Shown here in pieces: positions 7,429 to 14,924 of a stretch of DNA of 15,718 nt. The notes under the pieces are model-generated. The model did no database searches. It had not been told where the DNA came from and was given only the letters and a program-made list of their open reading frames with translations. Each line of letters opens with the position of its first letter. Position 1 is the first letter of the stretch. The DNA comes from Clostridia bacterium (GTDB lineage: Bacteria > Bacillota > Clostridia > Christensenellales > Borkfalkiaceae): contig JAJPXK010000132.1 in the NCBI GenBank assembly GCA_021205485.1, positions 1 through 15,718 on the forward strand, read 5' to 3'. The translations under genes and the position numbers were made by a program.

Positions 7429-8508
7429 TTACGCTATTGTCTTGCCGGGGATATCTCCCTCGGGTTTTTCAAAGAAGTGCACGCTCTCGGGTATAAATCC
7501 GATATCTATCTCGTCGCCGTATTTATATCCGCACCAGCCTGTAAACTTACATACAACAATCTTTTTGCCGCCGATCTTGCCGTGAACAAGGGTGTTCATG
7601 CCAAGGTTTTCGTTGTTGTCTACCTTAAGCTTTATATGGCCTTCGGGAAGAATGTTTTCAGGGCGGACGCCTAAGACAACTTCTTTGCCTTCGTACGCGG
7701 CGAGGGCTGTAGCCTTGTCGCCTTCGGGAACGTATTCAAACAGGTCAGATACGAACTTACCGCCCTCTATCTTGCCGTCGAACATATTCATAGGAGGAAG
7801 GCCTATGAAGGTAGCTACGAAGGTGTTTGCGGGGTGGTCGTAAAGATCGATAGGCCTGCCTATCTGCTGAACGTGGCCCATAGACATGCAGACAATTCTG
7901 TCTGCAAGCGTCAAAGCTTCGGTCTGGTCGTGCGTTACGTAAATCATCGTAGCGTTGAGCCTTTTGTGAAGGAGCATAATCTCCCTGCGCATCGAGCCGC
8001 GGAGCTGCGCGTCGAGGTTTGACAGAGGTTCGTCAAACAGGAACACCTTAGGGTTACGAACGATGGCTCGGCCCATGGCGACACGCTGGCGCTGGCCGCC
8101 CGAAAGCTGGCGGGGCTTTTTGTTGAGCTGTGTCTTTAAGTCAAGGATCTCCGCCGCGGCCATAACCTTGCGGTGGATAACCTCTTTATTTTCTTTACGA
8201 AGCGTAAGCGAGAACGCCATGTTTTCGTAAATCGTCATATGGCCGTACAAAGCGTAGTTCTGGAAAACCATGGCTATGTCCCTGTCTTTAGGGGGAAGCC
8301 TTGTACAGTCTTTTCCGTCTATTATAAGCTGGCCGTTTGTGATATCTTCAAGGCCTGCAACCATGCGGAGCGTTGTAGACTTGCCGCAGCCCGAGGGGCC
8401 AACAAGCACTATAAGTTCGCCGTCGTGGATGTCGAGGTTGAAATCAAACACGGCCTGGACGTTTCCGTCATAAATTTTGTCAACGTGGCTAATATTAACT
8501 TCGGGCAT
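7429..8508 (-). CDS. Sugar ABC transporter ATP-binding protein, MsmK/UgpC/MalK type
   Basis: This 359-residue ATPase powers CUT1 sugar importers from the cytoplasmic face. Visible motifs are Walker A GPSGCGKST (37-45), Q-loop Q83, signature LSGGQRQRVAMGRA (135-148), Walker B VFLFDEPLSNLD (155-166) and the switch histidine H193 in VTHDQTEA. Residues after about 235 form the TOBE/MalK-type regulatory domain, including VVLGVRPENI (277-286). The length is typical. The ATG at 8508 is chosen: AAAGGAGG lies just upstream, and the previous gene ends one base before it, while in-frame codons further upstream overlap that gene. LplABC-type importers in Bacillus use a shared ATPase (MsmX) encoded elsewhere; here a dedicated copy sits inside the operon, flanked by small membrane proteins. 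It is the presumed partner of the permeases at 14732-12708. Confidence 0.95.
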   Translation of the reverse strand: MPEVNISHVDKIYDGNVQAVFDFNLDIHDGELIVLVGPSGCGKSTTLRMVAGLEDITNGQLIIDGKDCTRLPPKDRDIAMVFQNYALYGHMTIYENMAFSLTLRKENKEVIHRKVMAAAEILDLKTQLNKKPRQLSGGQRQRVAMGRAIVRNPKVFLFDEPLSNLDAQLRGSMRREIMLLHKRLNATMIYVTHDQTEALTLADRIVCMSMGHVQQIGRPIDLYDHPANTFVATFIGLPPMNMFDGKIEGGKFVSDLFEYVPEGDKATALAAYEGKEVVLGVRPENILPEGHIKLKVDNNENLGMNTLVHGKIGGKKIVVCKFTGWCGYKYGDEIDIGFIPESVHFFEKPEGDIPGKTIA

Positions 8509-8509
8509 A

Positions 8510-9073
8510 TTATACCTCCTTTGCCGCTGCATTGGCAACGGAAGCTTCTTCTTCGGCGTCAGCTTGTTTTAAAACGGCGTCGATGTCGATTTCGCCCGAT
8601 TCAAGCTTAGCCCTGTAATCATAGTACTGCTTGTTGCGGATAATACCGAACACGGCGGCAACTATAAGGCAGGCGGCCGAAAGGGCAAGCCATATTATCA
8701 TAACGGTAAAATCGCCTGCAGATATAAGATCTTTGGAAAGTCCCCTTACAGGGTACCAGAAGATCCTCAATACCTGGATAACGGCGAGGCCGATCAAAAC
8801 GTAGCTGGCGCTCTTTCTGTAGTTCTTGATCTGTATAGACATATAGAACGTAAGAAGAAGGAACACAAGATTGTAAATAACCGAAAGGCCCATGCCTACG
8901 TCAAAGAATACAACCTCTACGTTGAGTTCGTAGCTTCTTGTGTACTGCCCGTAAAGAACGAGGAAGTACAAGCAGCCGAACGCTATAGATAAAAGTGTAA
9001 AGTTAGAGGAAAACTTGTTTGGTCTATAGCGCATTATATCACTTTGGATTACAGGATTTTTTGTGCTACTCAT
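8510..9073 (-). CDS. Uncharacterised four-helix membrane protein encoded just before the ATPase
   Basis: I do not recognise this 187-residue protein. A short cytoplasmic N-terminus carries YRPNK (16-20). Predicted helices lie at about 23-42, 58-80, 89-108 and 121-145, with a basic loop KNYRKS (83-88) between the second and third. The soluble, acidic C-terminal tail contains GEIDIDAVLKQADAEEE (160-176). AAGGAGGT stands nine bases before the ATG. The start overlaps the stop of the preceding membrane-protein gene in an ATGA arrangement, and the ATPase start follows its own stop by one base. Such tight packing argues for coupled translation and a related job. A role as accessory subunit of the sugar importer is inference only. 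Confidence 0.8.
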   Translation of the reverse strand: MSSTKNPVIQSDIMRYRPNKFSSNFTLLSIAFGCLYFLVLYGQYTRSYELNVEVVFFDVGMGLSVIYNLVFLLLTFYMSIQIKNYRKSASYVLIGLAVIQVLRIFWYPVRGLSKDLISAGDFTVMIIWLALSAACLIVAAVFGIIRNKQYYDYRAKLESGEIDIDAVLKQADAEEEASVANAAAKEV

Positions 9074-9702
9074 ACCGCAGTTACCTCCTTACCATTTTCT
9101 AAAGCCGCGCCGCTTAAAAGCTTCTTTTCCGCCTTCTCGTTCATAAGCTTCCAGACAAGGTTAAATACAAGCAAAAGCGAAGCGACTATTATTATCGCAA
9201 ATAAAACGAAGCCGAGGTCAAACATTATAGTGGATTCAGAATAATCTATGTCGTAAAGCTTATCGCCCATACTATCGACTGCATCGTAATATGTTTTCCA
9301 CGCTTCAAAATCAACGGCAAGGAATTTCGCCTTCCACGAGCCGTTTAAAGCCATCGCGACGATAGATAATACTATATCTAACCCAGCGCATACGCCCGTC
9401 GCGACGTAGTTTGTTATGTAATACTTCCTGCGTTTATTGGTTGACGTGATATAAAGAAGCACAGCGGCAAGAATCATCACGATGGAAAACCAAAGCAGCA
9501 TATTGTTAAAACTCTGTATATCGATATATATCATCGCGCCGTCGATCAATTCTCTGTAGCCGCCGGACGCCCTCTTCTGGAGCATATCAAAGAGATACTG
9601 CACCGAACCGGTAACGTAAGAGCAGGCGTAAACAAACGCAACCGCGCCTAAAATAAGCATTACCAGACACATAATTTTCTGGAATCTCATTTGAGCTTTC
9701 AT
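9070..9702 (-). CDS. Uncharacterised four-helix membrane protein downstream of the solute-binding protein
   Basis: This 210-residue protein matches no family I can name. Helices are predicted at about 8-30, 66-86, 97-118 and 160-186. The loop between the second and third is basic (NKRRKYY, 89-95), and the two outer loops are about 35 and 40 residues long. The second outer loop has aromatic and acidic residues and ends DIDYSESTIMFDLG. The fourth helix is followed by KLMNEKAEKKLL in the cytoplasm. The region DIV...IDYSES...KLMN aligns by eye with DIV...IDYIDSS...KLIN of the protein at 7416-6802, suggesting distant paralogy. GGGGGA lies upstream of the ATG at 9702. It follows a GC-rich hairpin after the solute-binding protein gene, so it may be expressed at a lower level than that gene. 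Confidence 0.8.
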   Translation of the reverse strand: MKAQMRFQKIMCLVMLILGAVAFVYACSYVTGSVQYLFDMLQKRASGGYRELIDGAMIYIDIQSFNNMLLWFSIVMILAAVLLYITSTNKRRKYYITNYVATGVCAGLDIVLSIVAMALNGSWKAKFLAVDFEAWKTYYDAVDSMGDKLYDIDYSESTIMFDLGFVLFAIIIVASLLLVFNLVWKLMNEKAEKKLLSGAALENGKEVTAV

Positions 9703-9726
9703 AAAAATTCCCCCTGAATCAGGAAA

Positions 9727-9770
9727 GTTTTGTTCCGCCCCCGCGGCCGCTGAAGCCGCGGGGGCAAAAC
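9727..9770 (-). other. Strong GC-rich intercistronic hairpin after the solute-binding protein gene
   Basis: GCCCCCGCGGC (9737-9747) and GCCGCGGGGGC (9755-9765) form a perfect 11-bp stem with a seven-base loop. GTTTT/AAAAC at the ends can extend it across a bulge. In the minus-strand transcript the downstream arm is followed by GGAACAAAAC, not a U-run. It therefore looks like a 3'-end stabiliser or partial attenuator that keeps binding-protein mRNA abundant, as known for maltose-type operons, rather than a full terminator. Confidence 0.65.
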
Positions 9771-9803
9771 CGTTTAAATTAAATCTTTGTTACAAGCTTA
9801 AGC

Positions 9804-12380
9804 TTAGATGTTGTACCAGGTAACAAGCTGCTGCCATGCTGAATTTGCAAGGTCTTCACGAGTCTGTGAACCTGCTGCAACCATATTGGTTACCATAGCG
9901 GAAGCTGAAGAACCTGTTATCCATGACTGGTCGTTAGAAGTATATGTGCCGCCGTCTAAGCCGTTTATAACTACATACTGCATCACGCTGTAGAATGCCT
10001 TGGAAGAGCTAAGAGCGGAAGTTGCAGCCGTACCTGTGATATAGAGCAGGGTTATCTGGCCGGACATTGTTGTGCTCTGAAGGTCGGTTAAAGGAAGGCC
10101 TGTAGGAACTACCATGTACCAGTAACCTGTTGAGGATTCTTTGCTCAGGGTCATGCCCTTTATAGCGCCGTTTACAAGAGCGTCGCTCACGTTATCGGCG
10201 CCCGCCTTGCCCATTTCAGAAGTAAGCTGATACTCGAAGCACTGGTCTTTTTCTGCTACGGGAAGCGTAGAACCTATAATTTTACGAGCATAGTTTGTGA
10301 AGTTAAGAGTCGCGTTGCTTGTATTTGTATTGGCGGCTATCGCCTTACCTGCGGTGCTTGTGCCAAGGAAAGAGTTAATTGTTGCCGTTGTAAGAGTAGG
10401 CGTTGTATAGCCCTTATAGTAGGTACCTGTATAAACCTTATTCTGATATACAAAGTACTGCGACTTGTATTCGTCCTTAATGGTGTACTGGCCGCTTACT
10501 TCGTCTAACGTAGCAACTTCGGTGATATTCGCTTCTGTAGCTACGTCGTTATACCAGAAGCCGCCGTTTGAAGTTTCAGCGTTGCCTGCTTCGGTAGCCA
10601 TAGGACCGTAGGTCATAAGGATGTGACCATCGTTAGAGAAGATGTAGTCAACAAACTTAAGGCAAGCAGCAAGTTTAGCGGGATCGTCTGCTACAGCGCC
10701 ATTGATAGCTATACCAGAAGTTTTAACTGAACGCCAGCTTTCGGTGAAGCGCATTGTTACGTCGTCTGTGCCGTTAACCGACCACTTTGAAAGGGGGTTA
10801 AGTATAGGCGAGAAGTCGTAATCGTCGGGAAGACCGCCTGTAGGGTCTGTAAGACCATTTTCAAGGTAGAAACCGTACAAAGTCTGAGTCTGAACATAGT
10901 CATACATCATGAAGCCTTCGGTTGAGTTGCCGCCCTTGAGGGTGGTAGTTGCGCCGTCGGCGTTAGCTGTTGTATCATAGTTGCCGTTGTAAACAAGGCC
11001 TTCAGTGTACAGGTCATGCATATTGTCAAGGGCGGTCCAGAGTTCTTCGTCGTTGAGGGCGCTCTGAAGTTTGCCGCTTGCATCTATATAGGTGTATTCG
11101 TAACGGGAGTCAACGCCGCGTACGCCGTAGAGCTGACCTGCAAGACGTACTATATCGGGAGTCCTGTCGTTTAACGCTGTACGGGTGAATATACCTGTAG
11201 CTGTGCCGCCGGTCTGCGCGCAGAGGTTGGCGCTGTTGGTTATTACGCAACGAAGAAGGGCTACTAAATCGTCAACGTCCCAGGCTGCGTCTACACCGTT
11301 GAACAAATCTGCGGGATCTTCATAGTAAGAAGTTGAGCCGGTAGACGTTGTTGTGTAGCAAGCGTCGATATAAGCGCGGACAAGCCTTACAAGCTGTTTG
11401 CCTGTAGCGCTGCTGTTAACTTCAAGAGCTTTATTCTGTATATCAACGATATTGCCGCTTGTGCCGCTGTATGTTGTGCTAGCTATATCATAGTATGCAG
11501 CGTATAATTCGCTGGTAGAATCTGCTATTTCTGTAAGAACGTTTGCGTAGTTCTTATATATTGTAGTGGTTGAAGTTTTGTTGGTTGTATCGGTAATTTC
11601 TACTGCAAGAGTACCGGTCTGCTGCATATAAGATGAAACTGCGGTAGCTCCGCTGGATTTGGAAGCCGATGCCCATGTGTCGCCATTTGCAAGACTGCTT
11701 AAAGCGCTGTCTTTGCCGAGGAGGATATCAACCCAGTCCTGACGGGCGATAACGTAACGCTCGATATCGTCGTTACCATCAAAGTAGGGGGCAACGTAAA
11801 TTACTTTGTCGTCGCCGTCTACATCGGATACGATGGAGTATTCAACAACGGGGTTAGCCTCAAGATAAGCCTTAAAGTTAGGCATCTGGTCAAGATACTC
11901 GCCGAGGTTGAGGATAGAAGTTCCCTTTGATACAGTCGACGTTATTTCAGAGAGGTCCGAAGTGATAATGTCGGTGTTGGACCAAGAGAATGATTCTGAG
12001 GTTGCCGCCTGAGTCGCATTGCTTAAGTTGGCGCTGGTATCTTTGCCCTGGTAAACATCGTTAAAACCTGCAATGCCAAGCGCGTCTGCAAGAGCATCCC
12101 ATGTAGGTTTCATGTCGCCTTCAGCGTATGTGTTGCCGTCGGATAATGTCAAATTATCGCCGAGCGAAAGGAAAGACGTACTTGTTGTCGTACTGTTGTG
12201 CCCTACCTGAAGGTTAAGGGTAACTCCCGAAATGTCAGTCGCATAAACGTCGCTTGTGGTAGTGCTTACGTCTGTGGAAGAATCCGACGGATTGTCATCA
12301 CAGGCAGCGATACCCAAACACATCGTGCTTGCAAGCAAAACGCTTACGACTGCAGCCGAGATTTTTTTGAGTTTTGTCAT
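9804..12380 (-). CDS. Oversized extracellular solute-binding lipoprotein of a CUT1 sugar importer
   Basis: This 858-residue protein should capture the oligosaccharide outside the cell and deliver it to the permeases. The signal peptide has a basic start (MTKLKKISA), a hydrophobic core and a lipobox GIAAC with C27 as the lipid-anchored residue; a Ser/Thr/Asp-rich linker follows. Family-like pieces are visible: ILNLGEYLDQMPNFKAYLEANP (about 156-177), RYVIARQDWVDILLG (about 208-222) resembling the RKDWLDKLGL stretch of LplA/YtcQ proteins, and SGIAI...DDPAKLAACLKFVDYIFS around residue 565. Usual members are about 430-560 residues, so roughly 300 extra residues are present, much of them Thr/Ser-rich. 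The ATG at 12380 has AAGGAG about eight bases upstream. The gene lies apart from its permeases, behind a repeat-filled gap, and is followed by a stabilising hairpin. The exact sugar is inferred from the GH28 and GH105 neighbours. Confidence 0.88.
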   Translation of the reverse strand: MTKLKKISAAVVSVLLASTMCLGIAACDDNPSDSSTDVSTTTSDVYATDISGVTLNLQVGHNSTTTSTSFLSLGDNLTLSDGNTYAEGDMKPTWDALADALGIAGFNDVYQGKDTSANLSNATQAATSESFSWSNTDIITSDLSEITSTVSKGTSILNLGEYLDQMPNFKAYLEANPVVEYSIVSDVDGDDKVIYVAPYFDGNDDIERYVIARQDWVDILLGKDSALSSLANGDTWASASKSSGATAVSSYMQQTGTLAVEITDTTNKTSTTTIYKNYANVLTEIADSTSELYAAYYDIASTTYSGTSGNIVDIQNKALEVNSSATGKQLVRLVRAYIDACYTTTSTGSTSYYEDPADLFNGVDAAWDVDDLVALLRCVITNSANLCAQTGGTATGIFTRTALNDRTPDIVRLAGQLYGVRGVDSRYEYTYIDASGKLQSALNDEELWTALDNMHDLYTEGLVYNGNYDTTANADGATTTLKGGNSTEGFMMYDYVQTQTLYGFYLENGLTDPTGGLPDDYDFSPILNPLSKWSVNGTDDVTMRFTESWRSVKTSGIAINGAVADDPAKLAACLKFVDYIFSNDGHILMTYGPMATEAGNAETSNGGFWYNDVATEANITEVATLDEVSGQYTIKDEYKSQYFVYQNKVYTGTYYKGYTTPTLTTATINSFLGTSTAGKAIAANTNTSNATLNFTNYARKIIGSTLPVAEKDQCFEYQLTSEMGKAGADNVSDALVNGAIKGMTLSKESSTGYWYMVVPTGLPLTDLQSTTMSGQITLLYITGTAATSALSSSKAFYSVMQYVVINGLDGGTYTSNDQSWITGSSASAMVTNMVAAGSQTREDLANSAWQQLVTWYNI

Positions 12381-12410
12381 TTTTTTTCTCCTTATTTTAT
12401 TTAAATGATT

Positions 12411-12443
12411 TTTTATTATATAGACGGTTTTACCCGCTTATAT
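12411..12443 (-). promoter_or_regulatory. Possible promoter for the solute-binding protein gene
   Basis: On the minus strand a perfect TATAAT occurs at 12420-12415, 35 bases upstream of the start codon. No good -35 box stands at 16-18 bases; the region there is ATATAA. A promoter without a -35 box would fit control by an activator such as the AraC-family protein. This is a consensus match in an A/T-rich stretch and is weak evidence. Confidence 0.3.
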
Positions 12444-12457
12444 ACTTTAGAGATTTT

Positions 12458-12660
12458 GGTATGTAAGCCGCGAGTTCTCGCGAGATCCTTCGACTTCGCC
12501 CTTACGGGCTCCGTTTTGCACCTTATTATCTGAAACCTTTTACAATAAGGTGTGCAAAGTTTCGGGCTATCGCCCTCACGCAGGATGACAGAGGAAAATT
12601 TCCCTGTACAGAGGGTTGCACCCGTCTGTCATTCCGAGCGTAGTCGAGGAATCTCATACC
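12458..12660. repeat. 203-bp composite hairpin element with GGTATG/CATACC ends
   Basis: This noncoding block fills most of the gap between the second permease and the solute-binding protein genes. Its ends are inverted (GGTATG at 12458-12463, CATACC at 12655-12660). Inside are a palindrome CGCGAG-TT-CTCGCG (12469-12482), an inverted repeat unit with arms AGATCCTTCGACT (12484-12495) and AGGATGACA (12582-12590), and a direct unit of the same family at 12627-12653. The inverted unit's loop holds nested stems built on TTTTGCACCTTATT (from 12514) and AATAAGGTGTGCAAA (12545-12559). Outside the block the 327-base gap has no open frame that I would call a gene. Confidence 0.65.
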
Positions 12661-12707
12661 GACAATGTTTAAACACCGCAACTTAGTTTTTGCAAACTGT
12701 AAAAGAA

Positions 12708-13625
12708 TTACTCCTTTACGCCGCCCATGTTTACGCCCTTTGCAAAATACTTAGAAATGAAAGGATAAATGCAAAGTATAGGAATAACCGCGCAAACAAC
12801 CATCGAGTACAATACCGACAGAGGCGAATAGTCATGCGTCTGCAGATAAACCTGATAAGTTTCGTCGTCACAGCCGTTTGTAAGCTGTGTACTGTTGGTT
12901 ATGAAGTCCCTTATGTAAACCTGTACGGGCCAGGAATACTTTTGCGAGCCCATAACCTTCATAGACCAGAAGTAGCCGTTCCAACGGGAGATACCAAAGA
13001 ACAATGCGACGGTTGCTATGGTAGAATTGCTCATAGGTATGTAAACCTTAGAAAGCACCTGCATTTCGGTAGCGCCGTCTATACGGGCGGCTTCCTCAAT
13101 TTCGGAAGGAACGCCTTCAAACGCATTCCTTAAAAGGATTATGTTCTGCGCGTTCATGCCCATGGCGATAACTACGGTCCACTTCATATCGTTAATGCCG
13201 ATATTTGAGAATATAGCCGCGGTATCCATATAGTTTAAGTACTGAGGAATGATACCTGCGGAGAACCACATTGTGAACACGAGGAAGAAGTTCCAGCCCC
13301 TTCTGCCTAACAAACGCTTTTTAGACAGGGCGTAAGCGCCGAGGATGCTGTAGAACAGCGACCATACCGTACCGAAGAAGGTAACAAACAGGGTGTTTGC
13401 GTAAGCTATCCAGAAGGTATTGTCCTGCAATACGCTTAAAAACGCAGTGCCGTCCAGCCCTACGGGCCATAAAACAACCTGACCGCTTTCAACCGCCGTC
13501 TGCGAGCTGAAGGCCGAAGATAAGGCATATATCAGGGGATAAATGCACATCAGCGAGAATACTATAAGGAAGAAATAGGCAACTATCTTAAAGATAAGTT
13601 CCGACGTTTCCATTTTACGTTTCAT
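12708..13625 (-). CDS. Sugar ABC transporter permease, LplC/YtcP-like (CUT1, MalG type)
   Basis: This 305-residue inner-membrane permease forms half of the translocation channel. Six helices are predicted, at about 11-32, 73-98, 112-130, 146-166, 196-214 and 268-290. The cytoplasmic EAA loop, which docks with the ATPase, reads EEAARIDGA (177-185) and continues to IPMS (196-199) with the conserved G184 and P197. The C-terminus KYFAKGVNMGGVKE is characteristic of LplC-type permeases. GGGGGA precedes the ATG at 13625. The gene starts 15 bases after the other permease gene and is clearly co-transcribed with it. Related systems import rhamnogalacturonan oligosaccharides (YteP/YtcP in Bacillus), which fits the enzymes at the end of this operon. 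Confidence 0.93.
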   Translation of the reverse strand: MKRKMETSELIFKIVAYFFLIVFSLMCIYPLIYALSSAFSSQTAVESGQVVLWPVGLDGTAFLSVLQDNTFWIAYANTLFVTFFGTVWSLFYSILGAYALSKKRLLGRRGWNFFLVFTMWFSAGIIPQYLNYMDTAAIFSNIGINDMKWTVVIAMGMNAQNIILLRNAFEGVPSEIEEAARIDGATEMQVLSKVYIPMSNSTIATVALFFGISRWNGYFWSMKVMGSQKYSWPVQVYIRDFITNSTQLTNGCDDETYQVYLQTHDYSPLSVLYSMVVCAVIPILCIYPFISKYFAKGVNMGGVKE

Positions 13626-13640
13626 ACTCTATATTCCCCC

Positions 13641-14732
13641 TTAATACAGCGATACATCCGTAGCGCGCTTAGCTATAGCGTTAGAGCCGATAACCAGAAT
13701 CATACCGATGAGGTTGTTGAGCATTTCTGCCGCTTTGCCGTAAGCCTGCCTGTAGTCAGAATAGTCTGACAACTGGTTGGCCCATGTGGATACGGTGTTC
13801 GCCGCCTCGTAGTTTGACGTAGTGTAATAAGAACCGTCTTCAAGAGCTATTGTGTTGCTGCCCATTAACAGGTAAATCTTTTCGTAGCCTACGGAAAGGA
13901 GCGAGCCTATCTTCATGATGAGCATTATTACAACGGTGGAAAGTATGCTAGGGATAACAACATAGCGCATCTGCTGCATCTTGCCTGCGCCGTCTATCTG
14001 AGCCGCTTCGTAAGAAGTAGGCGAAATTGCGATAACCGCGGCGAAGAATACTATGCTGTCGTAACCGGCGTGCTCCCAAAGGTCAAGCACTACGTACAGG
14101 CCCCTGTAGTACTGCGTTGTGTACACAAGGCCGGCTTTGGCGAGAGTTTCGTCAACGCCGAACCATACAAGAAGTTTGGATACAACGCCGTAGTCGCCTG
14201 AAGAGCTGCCCTTGAAAAGAACGAGCGCGAGAGTCGTTACGATAACGGTTGAAAGGAATTTAGGCAGATATACGCACACCTGCATTATGTTCCTTGCAAC
14301 GTTGGAACGAACTTCGTTGAAGAAAAGCGCCAGGATAATAGGCACGGGGAAGCCGAAAAGCAACCCGTAGAATGCCGTGACGAATGTGTTCCTGAATGCG
14401 AGCCAGAATTCAACAGAGTACTCAGCGTCCCCGAACATAATATCGTAGAAATACCTGAGGCCGACCCAGTACTGATCTGAGACACTATCTGCTATGGACG
14501 GGTTTTTGAAACAGCCTAACAGTTCGTACATAGGCATGTAACGCCAGAGGACATACACAACTATCATAGGAACGAGCATTATGTAAAGGCGCCAGTCTTT
14601 AAGAATGGTAAACAAAGTGTCTTTCCATTTGTTCTTTTCAACTGTGTCCCTTACTTGCTGATCCGCAGGCATTGAATATGAATCTGTCGCCTCGTCATAA
14701 ACAAGAAAGTCGTCGCATTTTTGTTTAAACAT
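13641..14732 (-). CDS. Sugar ABC transporter permease, LplB/YteP-like (CUT1, MalF type)
   Basis: This 363-residue permease pairs with the LplC-like protein. After a cytoplasmic N-terminus of about 43 residues come helices at roughly 44-66, 109-137, 151-174, 211-236, 260-285 and 335-357. LKDWRLYIMLVPMIVVYV (44-61) is a typical LplB opening. The EAA loop is YEAAQIDGAG (241-250) followed by IPSI. The ATG at 14732 is chosen because AGGAGGG lies five to six bases upstream. An in-frame ATG at 14894 would add 54 residues encoded by a palindrome-rich intergenic stretch and has no family match. The usual ADVIDTYVY segment near the C-terminus reads ANTVSTWANQL here, a modest divergence. The operon continues with 15 bases to the next permease gene. 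Confidence 0.93.
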   Translation of the reverse strand: MFKQKCDDFLVYDEATDSYSMPADQQVRDTVEKNKWKDTLFTILKDWRLYIMLVPMIVVYVLWRYMPMYELLGCFKNPSIADSVSDQYWVGLRYFYDIMFGDAEYSVEFWLAFRNTFVTAFYGLLFGFPVPIILALFFNEVRSNVARNIMQVCVYLPKFLSTVIVTTLALVLFKGSSSGDYGVVSKLLVWFGVDETLAKAGLVYTTQYYRGLYVVLDLWEHAGYDSIVFFAAVIAISPTSYEAAQIDGAGKMQQMRYVVIPSILSTVVIMLIMKIGSLLSVGYEKIYLLMGSNTIALEDGSYYTTSNYEAANTVSTWANQLSDYSDYRQAYGKAAEMLNNLIGMILVIGSNAIAKRATDVSLY

Positions 14733-14789
14733 TAGATCCCTCCTATCATTATTTAAAAAAATGAATATAAAACACGTATACCCGCCACC

Positions 14790-14880
14790 GAACCGCTGAG
14801 GGAAGCTCCCTCGGCCGAGCTTTGACTTGCCGCGGCCGCTTGGCTCATTCGCCTGAAAAGGTTGCCTTACGAATCGGTTT
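14790..14880. repeat. GC-rich palindrome cluster between a membrane-protein gene and the first permease gene
   Basis: In the 192-base gap three palindromes lie close together: GAGGGA/TCCCTC (14798-14803 and 14807-14812), CTCGGCCGAG (14810-14819) and GCGGCCGC (14832-14839). The first two overlap, so only one can fold at a time. No U-run follows on either strand. The stretch is much richer in G+C than the A/T-rich ribosome binding region next to it. It may be another degenerate intergenic repeat; any regulatory effect is unproven. Confidence 0.45.
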
Positions 14881-14924
14881 ATGCAGCTTAGCACCGTTGT
14901 TTTTTGAATTTATACCAACTTGTC

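Noticed and set aside
9794..9805. Perfect palindrome AAGCTTAAGCTT at the end of the binding-protein gene
   Set aside because: It is short, overlaps coding sequence and the stop codon, and would make a hairpin with no proper loop. Chance is the simplest explanation.
12458..12660. CRISPR array or riboswitch in the operon gap
   Set aside because: The repeat units are inverted and unevenly spaced with no spacer pattern. I could not match the folds to a known riboswitch class.
12690..13133. Plus-strand open frame opposite the LplC-like permease gene
   Set aside because: It overlaps a permease with a clear EAA loop and six helices, and it starts in the operon gap without a ribosome binding site.
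14733..14894. N-terminal extension of 54 residues on the LplB-like permease
   Set aside because: The extension is encoded by the palindrome cluster. The ATG at 14732 has a strong ribosome binding site and gives the normal family start.
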